From contig CAHJWM010000035.1 of assembly GCA_903642325.1 (NCBI GenBank), positions 1 through 58,698 of the forward strand: a stretch of DNA of 58,698 nt, read 5' to 3'. The notes under the pieces were generated by a model. It was not told where the DNA came from. It made no database searches and worked only from the letters and a program-made list of their open reading frames with translations. This stretch comes from Myxococcales bacterium. Its GTDB lineage: Bacteria > Myxococcota_A > Polyangia > Polyangiales > Polyangiaceae. The translations under genes were made by a program, and so were the position numbers. Position 1 is the stretch's first letter, and each line of letters begins with the position of its first letter. This document shows positions 14,290 through 22,870 of this stretch, one piece after another.

Positions 14290-15537
14290 TTAACTGTTGA
14301 CGAGACGCACGGGCGTGTTCTTGCGGACAAAAAAGTGCCGCTCCACCGCCCAAAAATAAAGCCCACCAAACGCCACACAGGCGGGAACGAGCACTCCATA
14401 GCGGATCGCAATACCTGCGAGCGATCTTGCTGATGGCAGTAAGGGCTCTAGCAACATCAAGACCGGGACGTGGGTCAGGTACAAGGAGTACGACATGCGC
14501 CCAATCTTGGCGAAACGATGCCAGTACGCGCTAACCGCTCGGCTGCGTTCCTCGCGAACAAGGTAATTGATACATACGAAAAAACAGGCCGCAAAGGCCA
14601 GATCCGAACACTGAGGCAGCATTTGAAAAACGACCAGCCAAGTCGCAGAGTGCCCGAGTTCGCTCTGAATGAAGCGACTATAACCAAGCTGGCCGAGCGT
14701 GAGTTGGCTGAAGAGTACGCCAACTACCGCGAACAGTGCGGCCACGCGAAGACTGAAGCAGCCGCGTGGCAAACGAACGCCACCTACGTAAGCCTCCGCC
14801 GCTACGGCGCCGACAATCCAGCTAAACCACCAACCAAACGGCCATGTCCACCAAGAACCGAGTGAGAGCGGACCGGACCCGAGCCCCCGTGAGCCAAACG
14901 GCACTACTATGGCGAAGCGCCAAAGCAGCGAAATCGCCAAGGCTAGGGATGCCAAGGTCACCGCCGAGTGTCTGCGCCGGAACACGACATATATGGCGTA
15001 TAAAGCGTAGAGTTGCTCTTCCAGGCCCAAGGTCCAAAATACACCGTTTCCGAGTGAAAAGGGGAAGCGCTCGAAGAGATTATGAAACATCAACGCGTGG
15101 GTCGCAGCGTCGTAACCGATCGAATGAACCTGATTGATCGAGGAGTATCGAGAGGGCGGAAGGCAACGGTAAACCGCGTAAGACAGTGATGCGGCCGCGA
15201 TATACGCTGGGTATAGCCGATACATTCGCCGCTTCCAAAACGTGCCCCAGTTCGGTTGTATTCGAATTCCTCCCGGACGCGCCGATGCAGCGAGGTGGAT
15301 GCAGAATCCGGATATGACGAGGAAACAGGGCACGCCCACGTATCCAAAGTCGAAGGGCAACAGCAGTAGCCGCCGCGCTTTGCTTTCGACCGCGTCGTGG
15401 TGGCCAATGTGAGTCAGCACGACTCCAATGGCAGCGAACGCGCGGAGTCCGTCGACTGTGTCGAGGCGGCCGGCACGCGTACGTGACTGCGACGCAGCAC
15501 CGTTGCGATTGGGAACTGAGGTTTGGGGGAGCGGCAT
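14290..15537 (-). CDS. Acyltransferase-3 (OafA-like) membrane O-acylase
   Basis: This 415-residue integral membrane protein has the acyltransferase-3 pattern: a conserved N-terminal start (TVDGLRAFAAIGVVLTHIGHH with catalytic-type His), FLVISGFCI, the Arg-rich loop RRMYRLYPAYI, and about ten membrane segments ending at IGRMSYSLYLTHVPVLMLLEP. Such proteins usually O-acetylate surface sugars at the membrane. It is the last gene of the operon that starts with the FnlA-type gene. The 5' leader of the ATG (15535-15537) consists of 7-bp tandem repeats and has no Shine-Dalgarno sequence, so translation may depend on coupling to the flippase gene ending 25 bases upstream. Confidence 0.88.
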   Translation of the reverse strand: MPLPQTSVPNRNGAASQSRTRAGRLDTVDGLRAFAAIGVVLTHIGHHDAVESKARRLLLLPFDFGYVGVPCFLVISGFCIHLAASARPGGIRIQPNWGTFWKRRMYRLYPAYIAAASLSYAVYRCLPPSRYSSINQVHSIGYDAATHALMFHNLFERFPFSLGNGVFWTLGLEEQLYALYAIYVVFRRRHSAVTLASLALAISLLWRFAIVVPFGSRGLGSGPLSLGSWWTWPFGWWFSWIVGAVAAEAYVGGVRLPRGCFSLRVAALFAVVGVLFSQLTLGQLGYSRFIQSELGHSATWLVVFQMLPQCSDLAFAACFFVCINYLVREERSRAVSAYWHRFAKIGRMSYSLYLTHVPVLMLLEPLLPSARSLAGIAIRYGVLVPACVAFGGLYFWAVERHFFVRKNTPVRLVNS

Positions 15538-15551
15538 GTATTCACACTACA

Positions 15552-15572
15552 CGCACTACGCACTACGCACTA
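15552..15572. repeat. 7-bp tandem repeat spanning a stop codon and the next gene's leader
   Basis: Three perfect copies of cgcacta (15552-15572), with a degenerate copy before them, cover the flippase stop codon (15563-15565) and end 14 bases before the acyltransferase start. The unit is not a multiple of three, so copy-number change would alter the flippase C-terminus and the distance to the acyltransferase start. Confidence 0.8.
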
Positions 15573-17086
15573 CGCGTTCGCAAACGCGAAGCGAGCGTAG
15601 CAAGATGCGGGCGGACGTAGTCACCGAGCGTAATTTTAAGTGATAGCATGACTGCCAAAGTTACATATGCAATCGAGACCGCCGCGCTCATGCACACAAC
15701 CGCCGGAAATCCACCTTTGGGAAAAGAGAGTCCGATCCAAATAGAAACGAAGCCAGTGACCCCGACGAAGGCCATACACGGCACGATCTTGCTCAAAATT
15801 CGCACACGACTTATGGACAAATCCGCTGCTAAGGCGAGAATATTCGATGGTAGGCTGGTAAGACACACGCCGACCACGGAACCGAGTGGTGCGCCCATAG
15901 GTCCAAACAGCTTTGCGAGTAAAACGGATGAACAGACCGTAAGAATGCCGTCTACGACGCCAACGATCGTGAGTCTTCGCTCGTATCCAAAAAAGAGCAA
16001 TGCGGAGGCCAACGCCATATTAACGTGCCTCGTGAACATGTCTGCGAGTTGGGCAAGAGTGACTCCGTAGCCAGAGAAATTGTCTGGACCGACCCAGCGC
16101 GTCACGAACGCCGAGTTTACGGCTAATACCAAACAGATAACATAGCCGCTGGCCAGCGTCATTGCCTGCACGACCGCAATCGAGGCGCGCAGCATAGCCG
16201 CGCGATTGCCCGCCCCGCGCAACTCGCCGAGGCCTGGACCCGCCAGCATAACCATCATCTTTGGATATGCATCGAGCGCATTTGTAAGTTTTCCTGTAAA
16301 CGAGAACGGCACGATCGCCGCGGCGCCCAACACGCCGCCGATAATCAGATAGTCGGTGCCGAAAATGAAGACCTGCAACAGCTGATTCACCGCAATCCAA
16401 AGGGCACTCCCCAGGAGCATTCGTGTCTGTGTCCACGTCAAGGGGACACGAAAAGATGGCATGACATCAGTGTGTCGGCCGGCGACTCGAAGCGCAGCGC
16501 CGAGATAAATGGTTCCCTGCGTGGCAGCCCAAGAAATGACTAGGCCATAGAGGCCCCAACCGCGAAGGACTAGCAAGATCGTGAGTGCACTCCCCACCAC
16601 CGTGGAGAGTACTGCGGTAATGCCGGCGAAGCCAAGGTCCTGAAGGCCCTGCAATGTCGCCGGGAAAATCCGCAGAGGAAATAGCAGAACGAGAAAGGCT
16701 AACAATAGCGCTATCGGCCCGCCGGCGTCTGGTACGCTCGACCTCGCCCAGCACCAAGCCACAACGGCAACTAATGCAAGACCTGGTAGCTGGTAGAGTA
16801 CAATTCGAGCGGTACGGCTGACTAGGATCCGCAGAGCGGAACGGTCGCCGACTTCTGACGCGCGGCCCGCGGCCAGCGCCAATTCTCGCGGCAAAAGTGA
16901 GACAACGCCGAGATCAACTAGCCCTAAGTATTGAACTACCTGAGTGGCGATCAACCACTTGCCCAGCTCGCTTTTACCCAAATGATGAACGAGGAACGGG
17001 CCCAGCCAAAAGCTTATGCCTACGCCGATAATTTGCGCCACGTAGCCGATACTGAGACCCGAGGCGAGACGTCGGGTTCGGCTCAT
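15563..17086 (-). CDS. wzx: Wzx-type polysaccharide flippase (MOP superfamily)
   Basis: The 507-residue product has about 12-14 hydrophobic helices throughout and begins with a basic stretch (MSRTRRLASGLSIGY) as in PST/MOP flippases. It should turn the undecaprenyl-linked repeat unit to the periplasmic side. The start is set at ATG 17086 because it overlaps the upstream glycosyltransferase stop by 4 bases (ATGA), a pattern repeated in this operon; the frame is open to 17149. The last codons lie in the 7-bp repeat. It is the only flippase-like gene in the window. Confidence 0.88.
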   Translation of the reverse strand: MSRTRRLASGLSIGYVAQIIGVGISFWLGPFLVHHLGKSELGKWLIATQVVQYLGLVDLGVVSLLPRELALAAGRASEVGDRSALRILVSRTARIVLYQLPGLALVAVVAWCWARSSVPDAGGPIALLLAFLVLLFPLRIFPATLQGLQDLGFAGITAVLSTVVGSALTILLVLRGWGLYGLVISWAATQGTIYLGAALRVAGRHTDVMPSFRVPLTWTQTRMLLGSALWIAVNQLLQVFIFGTDYLIIGGVLGAAAIVPFSFTGKLTNALDAYPKMMVMLAGPGLGELRGAGNRAAMLRASIAVVQAMTLASGYVICLVLAVNSAFVTRWVGPDNFSGYGVTLAQLADMFTRHVNMALASALLFFGYERRLTIVGVVDGILTVCSSVLLAKLFGPMGAPLGSVVGVCLTSLPSNILALAADLSISRVRILSKIVPCMAFVGVTGFVSIWIGLSFPKGGFPAVVCMSAAVSIAYVTLAVMLSLKITLGDYVRPHLATLASRLRTRSA

Positions 17087-18051
17087 AGACTCGTCCGCAT
17101 GGCGCTTACCACTCGAAGCAGATACGCTGCGGAAGTTCGCGGCAGACAAGCGAAGGCTGCCGAAGCCGCGAGTGACAGAACATGACGGTTAGAAGATAGC
17201 GATCTCGCGTCCTTGAAGTATTCGAGAATAGTACTCAAGCATTCCAGGCGATCCGTATTCCGTAATAGAACCGCGTAACTGACGCGCGCAGATTGAAGCA
17301 TCTCGAGCCGTAGTGCCTCACAGGAGCGCTCCTCGAAGTGATGCTTGGATAGCGCCCGGATTAGACCACTGACCATATAACGTGCACGCAGGGCCGAGGC
17401 GCGCGCGGGATGGACGCGGACCTCGCCAAGCCGTAGGGGGACGTACACAAGGCTTCCGAACGACGCAATTCGTACTCCGAAATCGATGTCTGCGGCGCCT
17501 CCGCACGCGACATCGAAACGTTCTCGGTCAATGCTCGATGTTCTGTACAAAGTGAGCCCTAACACCATCCTGTTGCGAAGTGCCGCAGGCACTGGTTCCG
17601 CAACGATCCCCGAGCGTAGGTCGGCGCGTCCCGTGTGCATCGCTTCATTTCGCGACTCGTCAGGAAGAACCCGCCCGTTTGCGTCAATCTGCCAAAAATC
17701 CGCGAAGCTTGCGACGGCGTTGGGCCAGCGGTGCATCGGCTCCAGCAATCGTTCAGCGAACTCTGGATGTAAGCGGTCGTCGTCGGCTAAAATGCAAAAG
17801 GCATCTCCACGCCGATGGTCGAGCAGGTGGTTTATGTTCTCGAAAAGTCCCGGGCAGGGGTTCGGAGGGGTAAGCCGAACTCGACTATCGAGCGCCGTGA
17901 GCTCCGCCAACCAAGCGCGAGTTTCATCGCTCGAACCGTCATCGGAGATCACAATTTCGATGTTACGATGAGTTTGCTCGCGCGCAGAGCTGATGGCCTC
18001 TTTCAGTAGTGTAAGTCTGTCCTTAGTCGGTATCAAAATAGAGAGCTTCAT
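17083..18051 (-). CDS. GT2-family glycosyltransferase (GT-A fold)
   Basis: The 322-residue protein starts MKLSILIPTKDRLTLLKEAI and has VISDDGSSDET and the metal-binding ILADDDRLHP (D-x-D type) in the first 110 residues, the classic GT-A catalytic site. The acceptor and sugar are unknown. It is joined by 4-bp overlaps to the RmlD-like gene before it and the flippase after it, so it is part of one translated unit and most likely builds the same repeat unit. Confidence 0.9.
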   Translation of the reverse strand: MKLSILIPTKDRLTLLKEAISSAREQTHRNIEIVISDDGSSDETRAWLAELTALDSRVRLTPPNPCPGLFENINHLLDHRRGDAFCILADDDRLHPEFAERLLEPMHRWPNAVASFADFWQIDANGRVLPDESRNEAMHTGRADLRSGIVAEPVPAALRNRMVLGLTLYRTSSIDRERFDVACGGAADIDFGVRIASFGSLVYVPLRLGEVRVHPARASALRARYMVSGLIRALSKHHFEERSCEALRLEMLQSARVSYAVLLRNTDRLECLSTILEYFKDARSLSSNRHVLSLAASAAFACLPRTSAAYLLRVVSAMRTSL

Positions 18052-18857
18052 TTATGTGAACCCGAGCAGTACCAGTCGCGTAGCTCTTCGAGTTGATCGC
18101 CAATCGGTGGACAAATCATAGTCGGTATAAGACGACGGTCGATGGATTTCCCGCTTGCGGTTCGTCGAACCGTCACCGACAAGCCGAAGATTTTTGCGAT
18201 TAGCTCGAGCAAGCCGAATTTAGTTATTGCAGCAACTGGCGCTAGCTGATGGACGCCCTCACCGAGCCCGCCCTCGCCGCGCACAGTCCTCAGCGCGGCC
18301 CGCGCCCATTCAAGGGTGGTAATGCCGTTCCAAAGGTGGTCATCATATCCAGCCGCGTTGTCGCGAGCCGAAATGAGCCATCCGAGCAGACTGCGCGGCG
18401 GAGAAATAAGCTCGGGGCCAACGATCGAAGTACGTACGACCACGACAGATGCACCGTGGGGACCGGTGCGGCAAGACAACTCTCCCGCCCTCTTGGAAAG
18501 ACCGTAGGGGTCCAACGCATCCGGCGCTGTCTCCACACTATACGGTCCTTGAGCTCCGCTAAAAACACCGTCGCTGCTAGCGTGAATGAGGCGTCGCCGC
18601 GGACCCAGCGTGACCGCGAGGTGCTGCGGCAACAGTCCATTGATCAGATAGATTTGCTCACCACCACGGACGCCGATGCAATTGATCACATTCTGGGCGG
18701 ACGAGGCGGCGCAGGCGTGAACGAGCGCGTCGTGTGGAGAGCCGCTATATCGGGCATCAGATGTGACAACCTCGTAGCCTTGCTCAGCGAACAGTCTGGC
18801 AACGACGTGTCCGAGCATGCCACGGTGGCCGAGAACGAAGACCGGTTCCCTCGACAC
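18048..18857 (-). CDS. RmlD-like NAD(P)-dependent nucleotide-sugar reductase
   Basis: The 269-residue short-chain dehydrogenase has the dinucleotide motif GHRGMLG, an RmlD-like active-site strand (HASSDGVFSG) and YGLSK (Y-x3-K). RmlD-type enzymes reduce a 4-keto nucleotide sugar. Here the 4-keto substrate could come from the FnlA-type dehydratase three genes upstream or from the C-methyltransferase just before it. It starts with GTG, 4 bases after the methyltransferase stop, and overlaps the GT2 gene by 4 bases. Confidence 0.82.
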   Translation of the reverse strand: MSREPVFVLGHRGMLGHVVARLFAEQGYEVVTSDARYSGSPHDALVHACAASSAQNVINCIGVRGGEQIYLINGLLPQHLAVTLGPRRRLIHASSDGVFSGAQGPYSVETAPDALDPYGLSKRAGELSCRTGPHGASVVVVRTSIVGPELISPPRSLLGWLISARDNAAGYDDHLWNGITTLEWARAALRTVRGEGGLGEGVHQLAPVAAITKFGLLELIAKIFGLSVTVRRTASGKSIDRRLIPTMICPPIGDQLEELRDWYCSGSHK

Positions 18858-18861
18858 CTAC

Positions 18862-20037
18862 TTATCCGTCCGCGAAAGATTGCACCCATTCACCGTGAAA
18901 ATCTAGATTTTTCAGTCGGATATCGGCGGCGTAGTTCCATGCCGTGATCGCGCAAATGTCGACGGGGTCTTCAAGCAACCGTGATCGCTCGACCACCGGA
19001 ATGCTTACGACTGGAATCCATTTCCCTGCACGGAGCGGCGATTCATCCACTACATAGCGAAACGGGAGCTCTGGGAGTTGATTCAGCCAAACGTTGGCGC
19101 GACCGGCAGCACCGTAAGCCGCGATCGAACCGCCAGCGGCGGACGCGGCAAGCAGTTGCCTATAAACCACAGTGTCACGGCGTCTGCCATACGCACGATT
19201 GAGATGATCGAAGCGGTTCGTGTCAGATGACACCGAGTTCTGAAATGCGGGTCTGTCTTTCCGGAACACAGCGCGGAGAAGGCCCCCGTGGAGAGATAAG
19301 CGCTCTCGAGCCTGCAGGGTGAAGCCCAGCGGCGCCAAGCACTGAACAAGGGATCGATCCGACCATTCCGCTTTGTGCTCGTGATAGATGGTGTCCCATT
19401 GTGCGGTGGCGAGCGTTATATCGAGGTCGTGGACTTCGACGATGAACTCGCCACCGTCACGCAGCGCCGCATGAACTCCCCGGAAAACATCCAACAGGTC
19501 AGATATATGACCGAGACAATTCGAGCCCGTGACGATGTCGAAGGTCCCCGCAAAACCAGAGCCACGTCCAGTAACCTCGCTAAACGGCTCGTTGATTAAC
19601 TCATACGAGTGATCACGCGCGTTCAAGCGCGCCACGTCGCTCGGGTCTACACCGACGCATTCCCAAGTAGAAGGCAGACGACGCAGAAGTACTCCATCGT
19701 TGCAACCGATCTCGAGAACCTTGCGGCGTCCGTCACCATAGCGGGTGTGAAGCCACTTCGCATAGCCTTCGAAGTGCCTGACGAGTGCGGGAATTGTGGA
19801 CGATGCGTAGTTATAGAGGCGGAAAAGAGAATCGTCCGAAACATCCTCGAGCACCTGTACCAACTTGCACACCGAGCATTCGACCCAGGTAAGCGGATAG
19901 CGAGCGGCCGAGCGTGAAGTTGCCTCTGTCACCGAAAACTCGCCGGCTAAAGGCATCTGATCCATGCGGAATACCTCGCGCAGTGCAGGATCGGGAGCGT
20001 GACAGCCTCGACATCGCGAAACGATCTGGAACGTCAA
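18862..20037 (-). CDS. Sugar C-methyltransferase with N-terminal zinc site (TylC3/NovU-like)
   Basis: The 391-residue protein has four Cys in two pairs (Cys9/12 and Cys54/57) forming the family's zinc-binding domain. SAM motif I is VLEIGCNDGVL (107-117), the catalytic-type IYHEH motif is around 217-221, and the C-terminal half carries the GAAGRANVWLNQL motif. Homologues C-methylate a 4-keto deoxy nucleotide sugar, giving a branched-chain sugar. The start is a TTG at 20037 overlapping the upstream stop (TTGA), with GGAG about 8 bases before it. It sits between the FnlA-type dehydratase and the RmlD-like reductase, the right context for dehydrate, methylate, reduce. Confidence 0.87.
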   Translation of the reverse strand: MTFQIVSRCRGCHAPDPALREVFRMDQMPLAGEFSVTEATSRSAARYPLTWVECSVCKLVQVLEDVSDDSLFRLYNYASSTIPALVRHFEGYAKWLHTRYGDGRRKVLEIGCNDGVLLRRLPSTWECVGVDPSDVARLNARDHSYELINEPFSEVTGRGSGFAGTFDIVTGSNCLGHISDLLDVFRGVHAALRDGGEFIVEVHDLDITLATAQWDTIYHEHKAEWSDRSLVQCLAPLGFTLQARERLSLHGGLLRAVFRKDRPAFQNSVSSDTNRFDHLNRAYGRRRDTVVYRQLLAASAAGGSIAAYGAAGRANVWLNQLPELPFRYVVDESPLRAGKWIPVVSIPVVERSRLLEDPVDICAITAWNYAADIRLKNLDFHGEWVQSFADG

Positions 20038-21020
20038 AGAAACGACTCCACGTCATCGACTGCGTCGAGGAGTGCGGAAATTGACTCGTATGCGTCGAGG
20101 CGTGTCGTATTCTGCGAAGTGTACTCCTCGCCGGCTGGTCGCGGGACAACGCCCTTTGGCAGGCGGTACTCTGGATGAATCGTGAAGAACGTGGCATCCT
20201 CGGTAGCGCGCTGCAGCTCGTACTCATTGACCAATACCTCGTGAATTTTTTCCCCAGGGCGAATACCGACAACGTTGATCGGCGAATCATGCTCGGGAAC
20301 CGCATACTTTTTAGCCATCACGCGCGCCAAATCGATCACGGTGCACGCGGGGGCCTTACGCACGAAAATTTCGCCGCCAGTTGCCTTGGTCATGGCGTGA
20401 TGAACCAGATCTACTGATTGGTCGAGCGTCATGAGAAAGCGCGTCATCTCCGGCACGGTAACGGTCAGCGGCTTACCGCGAGCGATCAACTCTCGAAAAA
20501 GAGGGATAACGGAACCGCGGCTGCCCATCACGTTGCCGTACCGTACGCAGCAGAAGACCGTTCCATTCGCAAAGAGGTTTTGCGAGCAGACGATTTTCTC
20601 CATCATTGCCTTGCTGATGCCCATCGCGTTGACCGGCTTCACTGCTTTGTCCGTACTAAGGGCGACGACGGTCCGTACCCCGGCTGAGGCGGCAGCAGCA
20701 CAAACGTTCTGCGAGCCAATCGTGTTTGTCTTCACGGCCTCCCACGGATAGTTCTCACACGATGGAACCTGTTTCAGCGCGGCCGCGTGAAACACGAAGT
20801 CTACGCCCTTCATCGCTTCCGCAAGCCGCGAGGGGTCGCGGACGTCGCCAATGATGTATCGGAAATCGGGAAACGTCCGTTGCATCTCCCATTGCTTTTT
20901 CTCGTCTCGACTATAAATCCTAAGCTGTTTGGGGCCAAATCTCGCGAGCTGCGCGGCGACACGATTACCAAACGAACCGGTTCCTCCGGTTACAAGGATC
21001 GTAGATGCAGTGAGTTCCAC
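20034..21020 (-). CDS. FnlA/CapE/WbjB-type UDP-GlcNAc 4,6-dehydratase (5-inverting group)
   Basis: This 328-residue extended SDR has GGTGSFG (12-18) for NAD(P), STDKA (122-126), and NAMGISKAMMEK in which Met133 replaces the usual catalytic Tyr, with Lys137 kept. That Met is the mark of the CapE/WbjB/FnlA branch, which starts UDP-L-FucNAc-type pathways from UDP-GlcNAc. The FnlC/CapG 2-epimerase is not visible here, so the end product is open. It starts with GTG 21020 behind a perfect AAGGAGG (complement of 21025-21031). It heads a six-gene operon running to the acyltransferase at 14290. Confidence 0.87.
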   Translation of the reverse strand: MELTASTILVTGGTGSFGNRVAAQLARFGPKQLRIYSRDEKKQWEMQRTFPDFRYIIGDVRDPSRLAEAMKGVDFVFHAAALKQVPSCENYPWEAVKTNTIGSQNVCAAAASAGVRTVVALSTDKAVKPVNAMGISKAMMEKIVCSQNLFANGTVFCCVRYGNVMGSRGSVIPLFRELIARGKPLTVTVPEMTRFLMTLDQSVDLVHHAMTKATGGEIFVRKAPACTVIDLARVMAKKYAVPEHDSPINVVGIRPGEKIHEVLVNEYELQRATEDATFFTIHPEYRLPKGVVPRPAGEEYTSQNTTRLDAYESISALLDAVDDVESFL

Positions 21021-21661
21021 GCTGCCTCCTTCAGCTAAAGGTAGGGCCGTCCGCCCAAGGGTGACTATGGTGCATATCTTCGTTCGCGTCGGCGCGGTTT
21101 TGTTGGCGTTGGTAGTTCAGGTTCGGAGGAATCGATTGTCCTAACGTCCAGTGTAACGGCCGCGCCGTCAAGTGCCTCGGCGGCCTTCGGCTGCTCGACA
21201 AGACTGCTCTACCAATCCGTACGCGCGCCGGCGTCTCACCCGCGACTCGCGCGATACACCTTTCATTCGGGCGATTGAGCGCGCGGGAGTCGCGTGGAAC
21301 CGAATCACCGGACGCCTCCGGGGGCCGCGCGGTCTTCTTCTCTTCCAAGCCGGCGCGAGGGCGATGGTCAAATGTTTGCGTCCGTTCTATGGTCGATGAA
21401 TGCAACAGGTCATGAAATGGTGCCGCGACTGTACGCAGAACGAGGCGAAGCCGCGCGCCCAGAGCTCGGTCGTGATTCTCGTGGAGCAACGCTTGCCTCT
21501 TGATTATTGGCCGCGGGATTGGCGGGGCATGCCGGTGTTCATGGGGCCGGAGATGAACTTTTTAGGCGCTTTGGGCAACGCCCCTTCATTACACGTTTCA
21601 TCGGCGCGATCGTCGGCTATATCGAACGGGAATGCCGACACTGGCGGCACGAACAATTAGC
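21021..21661. other. Long divergent intergenic region with a possible GT4 remnant
   Basis: About 640 bases lie between the FnlA-type gene and the divergent sugar dehydrogenase and should contain both promoters. No full gene is present. On the plus strand from 21400, a stretch with high G/C at third positions reads SSVVILVEQRLPLD, like the first strand of a GT4 glycosyltransferase (the usual continuation being RRVW), but resemblance stops there and no further GT domain follows. It may be a remnant left by recombination. Confidence 0.4.
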
Positions 21662-22858
21662 ATGGCCTCAGCGCAGTTTCATTACCAGCTCGGCGTCATT
21701 GGCGGATGCGGACACGTGGGGCTCCCACTGGCACTTCTCGTCGCGAGCAAGGGCAAGAGCACCCTTATTTACGACATCAACTCTCAGGCGGTGGGCTCCG
21801 TCCGCGCGGGCCGTATGCCGTTCGAAGAGGATGGCGCAGCGGCGTTGCTCGAACGTGATTTGGCAGCAGGGACTTTGAGCTGCACCGACGATCCAAGCGA
21901 GCTCGCCCGATGCCAAATCCTGATTCTGATAGTCGGCACGCCGGTAGATGAGCATCTGAACCCGTCCTTCGATGCGATTCCTAGAGCGCTGGAAAAATGC
22001 CTGCCATTCTTAAGCGACGAACAAATCATCATTCTGCGTAGCACTGTGTACCCGGGCACTAGCGCCAAGGTCCGGGACTGGCTTCGTGAGCGAGGTCTCG
22101 AGACGAGCGTTGCTTTCTGTCCGGAACGTGTTGCTCAAGGGCATAGCCTGCGGGAGTTTTCCGAGCTTCCTCAGATCGTGAGCGCGTTCGACGAGCGCGG
22201 GCTCGAGGCCGCTAAGGAGCTGTTTGGCTGCCTGACGACCGACCTAGTGGAGATGCAGCCGATGGAGGCGGAGCTCGCAAAGCTTATCACGAACGCATGG
22301 CGCTATATCCAATTCGCGACGGTGAATCAGTTCTACATGATTGCCGAAAAGAATGGCCTCGACTTCGATCGGATCCTCGAAGGTAGCAAACACAATTACC
22401 CGCGGTTAGCTTCCATACCGGCCCCCGGTTTTGCTGCTGGCCCGTGCTTGTTCAAAGATACGATGCAACTTGCTGCGTTCAGTCAAAATCAGTTCTTCAT
22501 CGGTCATTCTGCAATGCTCGTGAACGAGGGTTTACCTGCGTTCGTAGTGGAACAACTGGAGAAAAAAACGCCGCTCGCGGGGAAGACTGTCGGCGTGATT
22601 GGAATGGGCTTCAAGGCGGAGACGGATGACCCGCGGAGCAGCCTTTCCTACAAGGTGAAAAAGATTTTGAACATGAAAGCGCGGCGCGTTCTGACCACTG
22701 ATCCTTTCGTCAAAGATTCGACACTCGTGCCGCTCGAACAGGTGCTTCTTGAAGCCGACGCGCTGATTATCGGCACGCCGCATAAGCAGTATCGAGGTTT
22801 GAAAGGGAAGCTCCGGCCCGGTGTTGTCTTCATGGACATCTGGAACATTTTGGGATAG
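21662..22858 (+). CDS. UDP-sugar dehydrogenase (uronate-forming, WecC/Ugd superfamily)
   Basis: About 398 residues: N-terminal NAD motif GVIGGCGHVGLP, the substrate strand RSTVYPGT (126-133), PERVAQG (154-160), Lys207/Asn211 in AELAKLITNAWR, and the catalytic Cys262 in GFAAGPCLFKD. These enzymes oxidise the C6 hydroxyl of a UDP-sugar to a carboxylate in two NAD-dependent steps. Whether the substrate is UDP-Glc, UDP-GlcNAc or UDP-ManNAc cannot be told by eye. The start is ATG 21662; ATG 21632 in frame is the alternative. It is first in a three-gene plus-strand operon with an SDR and a GT2. Confidence 0.88.
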   Translation: MASAQFHYQLGVIGGCGHVGLPLALLVASKGKSTLIYDINSQAVGSVRAGRMPFEEDGAAALLERDLAAGTLSCTDDPSELARCQILILIVGTPVDEHLNPSFDAIPRALEKCLPFLSDEQIIILRSTVYPGTSAKVRDWLRERGLETSVAFCPERVAQGHSLREFSELPQIVSAFDERGLEAAKELFGCLTTDLVEMQPMEAELAKLITNAWRYIQFATVNQFYMIAEKNGLDFDRILEGSKHNYPRLASIPAPGFAAGPCLFKDTMQLAAFSQNQFFIGHSAMLVNEGLPAFVVEQLEKKTPLAGKTVGVIGMGFKAETDDPRSSLSYKVKKILNMKARRVLTTDPFVKDSTLVPLEQVLLEADALIIGTPHKQYRGLKGKLRPGVVFMDIWNILG

Positions 22859-22870
22859 GCGTTGACGCAA

